In this document: positions 56,340 to 64,000 of the stretch, in pieces | Layout: each line of letters opens with the position of its first letter | How positions within the stretch are numbered: position 1 is the first letter of the stretch | Source of the DNA: Thioclava sp. GXIMD4216 | GTDB lineage: Bacteria > Pseudomonadota > Alphaproteobacteria > Rhodobacterales > Rhodobacteraceae | Direction: 5' to 3' | NCBI RefSeq assembly: GCF_037949285.1 | Contig: NZ_CP149929.1 | Location: 49,755 to 113,754 of the forward strand | DNA: 64,000 nucleotides | The notes under the pieces: model-generated | What the model was told of the DNA's origin: nothing | Seen by the model: only the letters and a program-made list of their open reading frames with translations | Databases searched by the model: none | Position numbers and translations under genes: made by a program

Positions 56340-57968
56340 CTAGCCTGTCAGGCCGAACAGCGCGATCAGCCCTTCGGTGATCTTGCCGCGCCAGACATAG
56401 CGGTCATGCCCGCCCGACCACGGCGACCACAGCACCTCGCCCCCACGCGCCGCCAGCACGCTGGCCACCTGACGGTTGCTTTCCCAGATATCTCCGGCCA
56501 GCGCATCGCCGCCGCGCGCGGTTTCAAACAGCCCCGCGCCCAGAAAGACCCGTGGCATCTGCGGGGCCTGTAGAAGGCGCTGGGTGATCCATGACGACGC
56601 CGCCCGTCCGCGCGGCTCGGGCGCCCACCAATACGACCCCGACAGCGCGATCACCGCCCCGAAGCGGTCGGGGCGCTCCAGCGCCACCCGCAGCGCCGCG
56701 AGGCCACCGAAGCTCTCGCCCACCAGCACCGTGCGCGCCGGATCGGGCCGCAGCCCGATCTGCGCGGCGATACGGGGCACCAGCTCGTCGGCCAGCATCG
56801 CGGCGAAGGCCGGATCCTGCGGCATCTCCGCCGCGCGACGGGCGGCGTCGATCGGGTCCACGAAGACCACCGCCATCGGCGGCAGGCGGTGCGCGGCGGC
56901 AAGCTGGCGCAGCGCATCGGGCAGATGCATCCCCTTGGCGGCCTCTGTCCCGTCAAGCACCACGGCCAGCACCGCGCGCGGGTCCTGCGGCGTGAAATCC
57001 GGCGTGGTATAGAGCGCGATCGCGCGGCGGTTGCCCAGATGTCCGGAGCCGAAGACCTGCCACTCAAGCGCCAGAGCCTGCGCCGGAAAGCCCGCCTGCG
57101 CGGGGGCCTCCGGCCCGTCAAACACCGAGTACGCCATATAGGCATCGGCGGCCGGTGCCAGCCGGTGCGGATTGAGCGGATCGGCCTGCGCGACCGCCAG
57201 AAGCGCCGCGCGGCGGGCCTGCGCGGGACCGGGAATATCGGGCACATCCACCGCCAGCTGATAGCTCAGCCGCGTATCGCGCGCCACGCGGTAGCTTTTG
57301 TAGAACAGATCGGTCCCGCCAAGCCGCTCCAGCCAGTCGTGATCATTGCTCGGCCCGCCCAGCAGCCGCACATTGCGCTGCGCCCCGCGATAGAGGAAGG
57401 TCACCACCAGCCCCGCCCCGGTCTCTTCGACCAAAGGCGTGCCCCGCGCCACGATCTGCGGCCACAGCCGCTCCAGCGCGCCGCTTTGGCTGGCGATCTG
57501 CCCCATAATCGGGCTCATGATCGGGCCCATGATCGGGCTCGGCCATTCCGGCGCGGGCGGGTGCTGTTGCGCGGGCGGCACGATCCGGGTGAGCGTCAGC
57601 GAATAGGCCCCGCCCTGCGCCCCGCTGACCTGAAGATCCCCCGCCTCGGGCTGCAGGAACCGGAAGCGCTGCTGCCCCGAGACCGCCGCCACAAGCTGGC
57701 GCACAGGCTGCCCTCCCTGCCGGAGCCTCAAGACCAGCTCCTGCGCGGCGGTCTCGGGCGCGAAGATCCCCTCGACATAGCTGCCCGCAGGGGCCGCCAG
57801 CACATAGTGCGCAGGCACGGCCTCCAGCGTGGCCGTCACCGTCTCGCCCTGCGGCAGGGGCGTGCCCCGCGTGCCGTGATCCTGTGCCATCGCGCGCGGC
57901 CCCGCCCCGCCCCATATCGCCATCGCCATCACCATGCCCCGAAGCGCCGCTATCATCCCTCTTTGCAT
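56340..57968 (-). CDS. Periplasmic enterobactin-esterase-like hydrolase (Fes/IroE type)
   Basis: 542 residues. Signal peptide (about 1-28, ending RAMAQD), a beta-rich N-terminal region (about 40-130), the Fes N-terminal-like domain (about 180-280) and an alpha/beta-hydrolase esterase domain (about 320-540) with nucleophile in VGESFGGLAAL and histidine in SGGHDRYVW. It cleaves trilactone siderophores to release iron. The linker has a PIMGPIMSPIMG repeat from a 12-bp tandem unit (57504-57540). It lies 12 bp after the TonB receptor gene and so works on the incoming siderophore in the periplasm. Confidence 0.85.
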   Translation of the reverse strand: MQRGMIAALRGMVMAMAIWGGAGPRAMAQDHGTRGTPLPQGETVTATLEAVPAHYVLAAPAGSYVEGIFAPETAAQELVLRLRQGGQPVRQLVAAVSGQQRFRFLQPEAGDLQVSGAQGGAYSLTLTRIVPPAQQHPPAPEWPSPIMGPIMSPIMGQIASQSGALERLWPQIVARGTPLVEETGAGLVVTFLYRGAQRNVRLLGGPSNDHDWLERLGGTDLFYKSYRVARDTRLSYQLAVDVPDIPGPAQARRAALLAVAQADPLNPHRLAPAADAYMAYSVFDGPEAPAQAGFPAQALALEWQVFGSGHLGNRRAIALYTTPDFTPQDPRAVLAVVLDGTEAAKGMHLPDALRQLAAAHRLPPMAVVFVDPIDAARRAAEMPQDPAFAAMLADELVPRIAAQIGLRPDPARTVLVGESFGGLAALRVALERPDRFGAVIALSGSYWWAPEPRGRAASSWITQRLLQAPQMPRVFLGAGLFETARGGDALAGDIWESNRQVASVLAARGGEVLWSPWSGGHDRYVWRGKITEGLIALFGLTG

Positions 57969-57980
57969 CCTGCGCCCCCC

Positions 57981-60116
57981 TTAGAACGTGTAGCGCAGGC
58001 TGGCCGTCCAGGTGCGCTCGTTGCCCACGAAACAGGCATAGGCGCTGGCACAGGAGGCCACATAGGCCTTATCGGCAAGGTTCTGCACATTCAGTTGCAG
58101 CCGCATCGCATCCTGCGCCGACAGCACCGGCCCGAACTCGTATCCCAGCGCCAGATCATAAAGCGTGACCGCAGGCACCTCGAATGTATTGCCGCTATCG
58201 CCCTGCGAGCGCCCGATATAGCGCATCCCCAGCGCGATATCATATCCGGCCTGCGCGCGGTATTTGCCCCACAGGCCCGCGGTCCGTTCCGGCATCCGTG
58301 CCGGCGTCTTGCCGATTTCGCTGCTGCGGGCCGAATCCGCCACCTCCGCCTCGATCCACGAGGCCGAGCCCAGCAGGCTCCAATGCGCGTCAATCTCGGC
58401 CTGCGCCTCGATTTCCAGCCCGCGGCTGTCGATTCGCCCGATCTGGCGCGGCGTGTAGGTGGCGCTGTCATAGGTGATCACGCCGGTCTGGCGCAGGTCG
58501 TAATAGGCCGCCTGCGCGACATAGCGCCCGTCCGGCGTGGCCCATTTCACGCCCAACTCGTATTGGCGGGCCTGTGTCGGGTCGAAGGGCGTGCCGCTGC
58601 CCGAGGCCTCTGTCACCGGCTCGAAGCTGGTGGCATAGCTGAGATAGGGGCTCAGGCCATTGTCGAACGCATACAGCACCGCCGCACGGCCGGTCAGCGC
58701 CTGATCGGAAAAGCGGCTGCGGCTGGCGGCCTCGTGATCGGTGATCTTGGAGGAGAAATCGTCAAAGCGCAGCCCGCCCGTCACCTGCCAGCGCCCGAAC
58801 GCGATCTGGTCCTGCACATACAGACCGGCCTGCGTGGCGCGGGTGGTGGTGTCGGAGACACGGCTGTTCAGATCGAAGCTGCCATAGCCGTAAACTGGGG
58901 CCGTCCAGTCGATCGGGGGGGCGTCATAATCGAAGCCCCACTGGTAATCACGGGTGCTGCGCCGATAGTCCAGCCCCGCCAGAAGCCGGTGTTCGGCCCC
59001 GCCCGGATACGCCAGATGCGCGACCGACAGATCGACCAGCGCCTGATCCAGATCCTCGGTGCCCCCCGAGGCCGTGCGCGAGATCGTCCTGCCATCCTCG
59101 GCCAGACTGCCCCAGACAAGGCTGCGGAACCCCGTCCGGATGCGCGACAGCCGCGCAGTGGCGCGCAGCGTGGTCTGCGGCCCCAGGGCCTGCGTCAGGC
59201 TGGCCGAAAGCGCCTTTGTGGTGCGGGTCGAGCTGTCCCATGCCGGGTCCGACACGTTGAACGCCCAAGGGATCAGCGCGCCGGTCGCCGTGGGAAAGAG
59301 CGACCCCGCCGCCTCGCGGAAATTGCGCAGCCCCGCATCGGGTTCGTTCTGCACCAGCCCCGCCAGATCCAGCGTCAGACCTTCGCGCGGGTGCCAGCGC
59401 AGCGACGGCGCGAGCGCATAGCGCTGTGTCTCGCCATCCTCTTCCTGCGTCTGCGTCCGGTGCCCCGTGCCGACCACGCGCCATGACAGCGTCTGCGACA
59501 GCGCCCCGCCACGGTCGAAGGCCAGCCCCGCATGCGCACCGCTGCCGGTGCGGGCCTCCACCACCCCGTGATGCGCCCCGTCGGCGCGTTTCGAGGTCAT
59601 GGCGATCAGCCCGCCCGGATTGCTCTGCCCGTAAAGCGCCGAGGACGGCCCCTTGAGCAATTCGACCCGCTCCAGAAGCCACGGGTCGATCTGCCCGAAA
59701 CTGCTGCCCCCGAAGGCCAGCCCGTCCAGAAAGCGCGGCACATAGGAATAGCCGCGCACGAAGGTCTCGTCGGTCAGGTTGGAGGTGCCGCGATATTCGG
59801 TCAGGATGCCCGGCGCATAGCGCAGGGACTGGGCCACCGATTGCGCGCCTTGATCGGCGATCTGTTGCGCCGTGACCACCGACACCACCTGCGGCGTCAG
59901 CGACAGGGCGGTGGCGGTTTTGCTGGCGCTCAGGCTGCCTGCGGCAATATAGCCACGGGTCTCATGGGCCAGATCCTCGCCCCGCACGACCACTTCCTCA
60001 AGGGCGACGACGGCCTCCTCGGCCAGCGCGGGTGCCGCGCAAAGCAGCGGCGCGACAAGCGCCAGACGGCCCCAGAGGGCGGAACGGACAGGGGGCGGGA
60101 CACAGGGTCGGGACAT
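57981..60116 (-). CDS. TonB-dependent siderophore receptor
   Basis: 711 residues with a signal peptide (about 1-32, ending APALAEE), plug domain (about 60-170, with SLRYAPGILTEYRGTSNLTDE and PSSALYGQSNPGG) and 22-stranded barrel ending SLRYTF with the terminal phenylalanine. It takes a ferric siderophore across the outer membrane with TonB energy. The plug begins near EEVVVRG, a TonB-box-like segment. First gene of receptor-esterase, divergent from an AraC regulator. The ligand is probably a catecholate or other ester siderophore because of the esterase. Confidence 0.9.
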   Translation of the reverse strand: MSRPCVPPPVRSALWGRLALVAPLLCAAPALAEEAVVALEEVVVRGEDLAHETRGYIAAGSLSASKTATALSLTPQVVSVVTAQQIADQGAQSVAQSLRYAPGILTEYRGTSNLTDETFVRGYSYVPRFLDGLAFGGSSFGQIDPWLLERVELLKGPSSALYGQSNPGGLIAMTSKRADGAHHGVVEARTGSGAHAGLAFDRGGALSQTLSWRVVGTGHRTQTQEEDGETQRYALAPSLRWHPREGLTLDLAGLVQNEPDAGLRNFREAAGSLFPTATGALIPWAFNVSDPAWDSSTRTTKALSASLTQALGPQTTLRATARLSRIRTGFRSLVWGSLAEDGRTISRTASGGTEDLDQALVDLSVAHLAYPGGAEHRLLAGLDYRRSTRDYQWGFDYDAPPIDWTAPVYGYGSFDLNSRVSDTTTRATQAGLYVQDQIAFGRWQVTGGLRFDDFSSKITDHEAASRSRFSDQALTGRAAVLYAFDNGLSPYLSYATSFEPVTEASGSGTPFDPTQARQYELGVKWATPDGRYVAQAAYYDLRQTGVITYDSATYTPRQIGRIDSRGLEIEAQAEIDAHWSLLGSASWIEAEVADSARSSEIGKTPARMPERTAGLWGKYRAQAGYDIALGMRYIGRSQGDSGNTFEVPAVTLYDLALGYEFGPVLSAQDAMRLQLNVQNLADKAYVASCASAYACFVGNERTWTASLRYTF

Positions 60117-60298
60117 GGCGGCTCCGGCGCGGATGAATACTTGATGTTTTCACTCGGTTATTATAGCGAGGCCGGACCCCGCACCATGCGCGGCACGGGC
60201 GGTTTTCCGACAAAGCCCTGCGTTTTTCCGACAATCGGACAGGCGCGGCCGACGGAAGACACCCAACGGGACGATTCAAAAGGGCAACCGGACGCATC

Positions 60299-61246
60299 AT
60301 GAGTATTCACCGCTATCCTGGCAATTTTCGGGTGGGCGTGCTGGACGAGCCCCGCGCGGCGGTGCTGGAGACGGGCGTGTCGATGCTGGAGCCGAAGGTG
60401 ATGGTCTTCATTCTGCTTTCGGGCTACCAGCGCTTCCGTCTGGCCACGCAGCGCTGCGTGCTGGATGCCGCACAAGGGCCTGCGGGGCTTTTGCTGCGCA
60501 TCAACCGCCCGCTCGAGCACCAGTTCGAGGAAAACCACGGCGCCCCGCTGACCAAGATCTCGATCGCGGTCAGCACGGAATGGGTGGACGGGCTTGCCCC
60601 CGCCCCCCCCAGCGCCAGCCCTGACCCCGCGGAACACAGCCCGCCCCCTGCCGGAGCAAAGCGCGCCGACCTGTGGGTGCAGCCCTTCGTGCCCGCGCCG
60701 CAAAGCTGCGATCTGGCGCAGGCCATCCGCAGCGCGCCCAGCCCGATGCAGCGCATGAGCCTTGGTCTGACGCTGCTTGACAGGGTGCTGGCGGCCTCGG
60801 CGCGGAGCGCGGCGGGCGAGGCACCCCCCCTCACCGGCCCGACCGGAACATCCGGCCCGATCCCCCCGCCCGACCTACTGGTGCCCGACCTGCTGGTGCC
60901 CGACCCACTGGTGCCCGCCCACCCGCTGCTGGACCGCCTGCGCCGCGAAATGCGCAAGGCCCCCGCGCGGACCCGCACCGCCCCCGCCCTTGCGAAAGCC
61001 TGCGGCATCGGCCTGCGCACGCTGGAACGGCAGGTGCAGCAGGATACGGGGCGCGGCCTGGGGGCGGTGCTGCGCCGCGAGCGGCTTCTGATCGGCTTTC
61101 ACGCCCTGTCACGCGGCATGCCGGTGATGCAGGCGGCGAGTGCGGCGGGCTATCAGTCCCGCACCAGCTTCGGCAGCGCGCTCAAACGCGAATTCGGCCT
61201 GTCACCTGCCCAGATCCTGCAACAGGCCGCGCGGCAGATCTGGTAG
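60299..61246 (+). CDS. AraC-family regulator of the siderophore genes
   Basis: 315 residues. PchR-type layout: effector domain (about 1-150) and C-terminal AraC double HTH (about 220-315; RTLERQVQQDTGRGLGAVLR and PVMQAASAAGYQSRTSFGSALKREFG). Between them is an insert with three PDLLV units from a 15-bp tandem repeat (60869-60913). Divergent from the receptor gene across 182 bp, where it probably acts as a siderophore-dependent activator. Confidence 0.85.
   Translation: MSIHRYPGNFRVGVLDEPRAAVLETGVSMLEPKVMVFILLSGYQRFRLATQRCVLDAAQGPAGLLLRINRPLEHQFEENHGAPLTKISIAVSTEWVDGLAPAPPSASPDPAEHSPPPAGAKRADLWVQPFVPAPQSCDLAQAIRSAPSPMQRMSLGLTLLDRVLAASARSAAGEAPPLTGPTGTSGPIPPPDLLVPDLLVPDPLVPAHPLLDRLRREMRKAPARTRTAPALAKACGIGLRTLERQVQQDTGRGLGAVLRRERLLIGFHALSRGMPVMQAASAAGYQSRTSFGSALKREFGLSPAQILQQAARQIW
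60869..60913 (+). repeat. 15-bp tandem repeat inside the araC-type gene
   Basis: Three units of CCCGACCTACTGGTG and close variants, in frame, giving PDLLV-PDLLV-PDPLV in the linker between effector and DNA-binding domains. A fourth, partial unit follows. Confidence 0.8.
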
Positions 61247-61307
61247 CCGCGCGCCCCGTTTTCCACCCGCTCACCCCACCTTTCCTGTCCTATGAGAAAC
61301 CCGACCC

Positions 61308-63158
61308 ATGCCCCCTCCCACCCGATATATCGTTCAGGCCAGCCTGCTTGTGCTCTGGGCGCTGACGCTGCTGGTGCCGCGCCCTGCCGCAGCCCAAAGC
61401 CAGCTGGCCCCTGTGCCCCCGATCCGCAGCTGCGCGGCCCTTGCCGACACCGATCTTGCCGCCATCGCGGGGGCCGGAAGCGCGGTCACCGCCACCGAAG
61501 AGACCCTCTCGGACGGAATCGCGGTCTGCCGCGTCACCGCCACGCTGGCCCCTGCGATCACGCTCGAGGTGCTGCTGCCCACACGGACATGGGCGCAGCG
61601 CTATCTGCAGGTCGGCTGCGGCGGGCTTTGCGGGCGGATCAGCCTGCGCTCGGGCGCCTCGAACGGCTGCGCCCTGCTGACCGATGGCGGCTTTGTCATG
61701 GCGGCCACCGATATGGGCCATGCGGGCGATGACAGCGGCGCATGGGGGCTCGATGCGCAAAAGCGCCGCGATTTCGCCTATCGCGCCCAGCATCTGACCG
61801 CCAAGGCCGCCAAGGCACTGATCACCGCCTTCTACGGCCAGCCCGCGCGCTATGCCTATTTCAACGGCTGCTCGGATGGCGGGCGCGAGGCGTTGATGGA
61901 GGCGCAGCGCTACCCCGAGGATTTCGACGGGATCATCGCCGGTGCACCGGCCATGCTGTTTACGGTGCAGAACACGCTCTATCACGGCTGGCAGGCGGTC
62001 TCGAACACCGGCGCCGACGGCACGGTGACGCTGCTTTCGGACCGCTTGCCGCTGCTGCACAAGGCGGTGCTTGCGGCCTGTGATGCGCTTGACGGCGCCG
62101 AAGACGGGCTGATCTCCACCCCCGCCGCGTGCCATTTCGACCCTGCCAGCCTGATCTGCCCCGCAGGCCAGAGCGACCACTCGGCCTGCCTGACCGCCGC
62201 CGAGGCCGAGGTCGCGCGCCGGTTCTACCAAGGCCCGACGGACCCCGAAACCCACCAGCCGCTGACGGCGGGCCAGCCGCTTTACGGCTCGGAGCTGAAC
62301 TGGGCGGGCGTCTATGTCGCCGATCAGCCGCAGGACGGGCTGATGAGCACCAATGCCGCGCTGCCCGCGATCCGCTATCTGGCCTTCGACCCCGCCCGCC
62401 CCGAGGCCGATCTGGCCAGCTTCGCCTTCACCCGCGCCACGCTGGAGGCGCTGCGCGCGCGGCACCCGCTCTTTGATGCGACCGATCCCGACATGTCGGG
62501 CTTCGCGCGGGCGGGGGGCAAGCTGATCCTGTGGCACGGGCTGGCCGATCCGCATATCGCGCCCGCCAATACCGTCGCCCTGCACGAGGCGATGATCCGC
62601 CAGATGGGGCCGCAGAGGGTGGACGGGTTCGAACGTCTCTACCTGCTGCCGGGGGTGGCGCATTGCGGCAATGGGGAAGGCCCCTCCAATCTGGATCTGC
62701 TCTCGGCGATGATGGCATGGGTCGAACAGGGGCAAGCCCCCGACGCCATTCTGACCACCACCGCCGCACAGCCCAGCCGCTTCGGCGCGCCCGATTTCGC
62801 CCCGGACCGCGCGCAGGCCGCAGGCGCTGCCCTGCCCGAGGGGGCGGCCGATGGCCCGCGCGCCCAAAACGGGCCGGATGGTGGGCGTCAGGGCCGGACA
62901 GGGCCCCGCCCCGAGGGCCCGCGCAAGGGCGGGCATGGCCCGCGCGCCGAAGGGTCCGCACAGGTCACCCCGATGAGCCGACCGGTCTATCCCTATCCGT
63001 TCATCGCGCAATGGGATGGCAAGGGCGATCTGGCCAAGGCCGAAAGCTGGTCCAAAGGCCCCGCGACCCAAAGCGTGACCCTGCGCGACTGGGCCGGTGC
63101 CGATCTCTTCGGCACGGCCTCCTATGCGGCGCGCCAGACCCAGCCAGACCCGCAATAA
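61308..63158 (+). CDS. Tannase/feruloyl-esterase family hydrolase
   Basis: 616 residues, signal peptide (about 1-29, ending PAAAQS). Family motifs: nucleophile in NGCSDGGREALMEAQR and the C-terminal GVAHCGNGEGP with the catalytic histidine; the paired cysteines in GCSD and AHCG are those of the CS-D-HC motif. It hydrolyses gallate, ferulate or similar aromatic esters. A G/P/R-rich low-complexity insertion (about residues 500-545) lies near the C-terminus. Downstream of the araC-type gene by 61 bp in the same direction; the link to siderophore use is uncertain. Confidence 0.87.
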   Translation: MPPPTRYIVQASLLVLWALTLLVPRPAAAQSQLAPVPPIRSCAALADTDLAAIAGAGSAVTATEETLSDGIAVCRVTATLAPAITLEVLLPTRTWAQRYLQVGCGGLCGRISLRSGASNGCALLTDGGFVMAATDMGHAGDDSGAWGLDAQKRRDFAYRAQHLTAKAAKALITAFYGQPARYAYFNGCSDGGREALMEAQRYPEDFDGIIAGAPAMLFTVQNTLYHGWQAVSNTGADGTVTLLSDRLPLLHKAVLAACDALDGAEDGLISTPAACHFDPASLICPAGQSDHSACLTAAEAEVARRFYQGPTDPETHQPLTAGQPLYGSELNWAGVYVADQPQDGLMSTNAALPAIRYLAFDPARPEADLASFAFTRATLEALRARHPLFDATDPDMSGFARAGGKLILWHGLADPHIAPANTVALHEAMIRQMGPQRVDGFERLYLLPGVAHCGNGEGPSNLDLLSAMMAWVEQGQAPDAILTTTAAQPSRFGAPDFAPDRAQAAGAALPEGAADGPRAQNGPDGGRQGRTGPRPEGPRKGGHGPRAEGSAQVTPMSRPVYPYPFIAQWDGKGDLAKAESWSKGPATQSVTLRDWAGADLFGTASYAARQTQPDPQ

Positions 63159-63610
63159 GGCGCATCGCGACACAGGCACGGGCGGGGTCTCCCCGCCCGT
63201 CGCCGCAGGTCGCGCGCCATACTCGCCCCTGCGCAATCCCGCATATGCGTTCCGACCCCTCCCGCCAAGCGCGATGTGCTGGACCGTTTGCTTCAGGTGC
63301 AGCGGCGAAGGGCAAGGCGCATCGCAGCGCCAAGCTCCGCATATTCAGTCCTTCACAACGTAAATTTCCACGCTGACGCCGCTTGATGCACCATAACGGG
63401 TGACGGTCCCATAAGGGGCCTTTGACGGCAATCAGAAAGCCATAACGGGGCAGGCAACAGGCAAGGACATCCGTGGCGCGTTCGTGGCCTGCACGGCTTG
63501 CGTCAGGCATCACTTGCGCTTAGTCAAAAAGCGTTCGCGCTTTCACATTCAGACCTTCGGTCTTTAAGAGAGGCCCCCCCGTTCCGGACCGCATCCGGAA
63601 GGACTATGAA
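63159..63610. other. Intergenic region with small hairpins
   Basis: 452 bp with no protein-like frame. AAAGCG-TTCG-CGCTTT (63528-63543) is a perfect hairpin with a TTCG tetraloop; AGACC-TTC-GGTCT (63551-63563) is a second small one. They sit about 50-80 bp before the next gene and may form a leader structure or a weak terminator. Confidence 0.45.
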
Positions 63611-64000
63611 ATGAAACGAAGATATATCGTCATAACGTGCCTTGGCCTCGCGGGTGGGAGTGCCGGTTTCCTGTTTTGGAGCGCCTCGGCGAATAAACTA
63701 GAATCCATGTCGCTACGTTTTGGAAGTGAGAGCACCTCTCCTGCGGTGGTGACACATTTTGCCATTGAACAGCCTTTGGCACCCGTCAATCCGTTTCTCG
63801 CAGCAAGCGAAGCAGAGACGGGGCCACCGCGCGGCGCAGGCGTAAGTGTCCTGGGCGTCCCGGTGGATGCCAAGCATGATGGGATCTGGCAGGTATCTGC
63901 ACAATGGGTCGAATTGCCGACAAATATCACTTGGACAGCGACGGTCGATGTGCCTATCAAGGACCTGACTATCGCCTCTGGTGCCTATCAATTAACTGTA
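63611..64000 (+). CDS. Secreted protein of unknown function, partial
   Basis: 130 residues visible; the gene runs off the window. The N-terminus MKRRYIVITCLGLAGGSAGF followed by LFWSASA is a signal peptide or membrane anchor, with a cysteine at residue 10 that is not in a convincing lipobox. The mature part is rich in beta-type residues (WQVSAQWVELPTNITWTATV) and low in basic residues, suggesting an extracytoplasmic beta-sandwich. Codon use is less GC-rich than the neighbours. GGAAGG lies upstream. I do not recognise the family. Confidence 0.6.
   Translation, partial: MKRRYIVITCLGLAGGSAGFLFWSASANKLESMSLRFGSESTSPAVVTHFAIEQPLAPVNPFLAASEAETGPPRGAGVSVLGVPVDAKHDGIWQVSAQWVELPTNITWTATVDVPIKDLTIASGAYQLTV

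Noticed and set aside
60117..60298. Fur box between the TonB receptor and araC-type genes
   Set aside because: The AT-rich stretch around 60140-60170 does not match the Fur consensus closely enough, and the TTATTATA run lacks a symmetric partner.

Overview
The window is high-GC DNA from an alphaproteobacterium, most likely a member of the Rhodobacterales. The reasons are the GC-rich codon use, tightly packed operons with ATGA overlaps, many TRAP and ABC importers and LysR-controlled catabolic cassettes. No tRNA, rRNA, CRISPR array or intact insertion sequence was found. The gene content is accessory (nutrient uptake and catabolism) and could sit on a chromosome or a large plasmid.

Region 1 (1-10.2 kb) looks like a zinc-starvation island. 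A second-copy-type threonyl-tRNA synthetase, an NTF2-like protein and a HisI paralog (cut by the window edge) form one operon. Two COG0523 metallochaperone GTPases form another. A perfect 15-bp Zur-type palindrome (TGTTATA-N-TATAACA) lies upstream of each operon. Between them lie a complete sulfate ABC importer, an Rrf2 regulator with four cysteines and an Lrp-type regulator. A third, weaker Zur-like box (30638-30652) precedes an oligopeptide/nickel/metallophore-type ABC importer at 25.8-30.6 kb whose two permeases are fused into one protein.

Region 2 (10.2-13.1 kb) holds a ParD/RelE-type toxin-antitoxin pair with a 27-bp palindromic operator, then a graveyard of broken genes: an IS30-type transposase, a cysteine-synthase-like enzyme, a TRAP binding protein and an IclR regulator.

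Region 3 (13.1-22.5 kb) is a complete oxidative uronate pathway under a GntR regulator. A TRAP importer, uronate dehydrogenase, galactarolactone cycloisomerase, lactone isomerase/hydrolase, 5-dehydro-4-deoxyglucarate dehydratase and 2-oxoglutarate-semialdehyde dehydrogenase convert uronate to 2-oxoglutarate.

Region 4 (22.7-43.6 kb) carries an inositol-monophosphatase-family gene beside ABC and LacI remnants, a short-chain fatty acid transporter, the fused-permease importer, a LysR/FAD-oxidase pair, and a lysine/pipecolate catabolic cluster (AmaA-like, LysR, AmaB, HglS, LysR). A nitronate monooxygenase, a further LysR and a broken ABC ATPase follow.

Region 5 (43.6-56.2 kb) has a second complete sulfate importer, a ribbon-helix-helix protein, a GMC/gluconate-dehydrogenase-subunit-3 operon with a glyoxalase-fold protein and an SDR, an aldo/keto reductase, a Tat-exported oxalate decarboxylase, a 2-hydroxyacid oxidase and a small cysteine-rich protein.

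Region 6 (56.3-64 kb) is a siderophore unit (periplasmic Fes-like esterase, TonB receptor, AraC regulator), a tannase-family esterase, and the start of a secreted protein cut by the window edge. A recurring oddity across the window is short in-frame tandem repeats inside or at the ends of otherwise ordinary genes.
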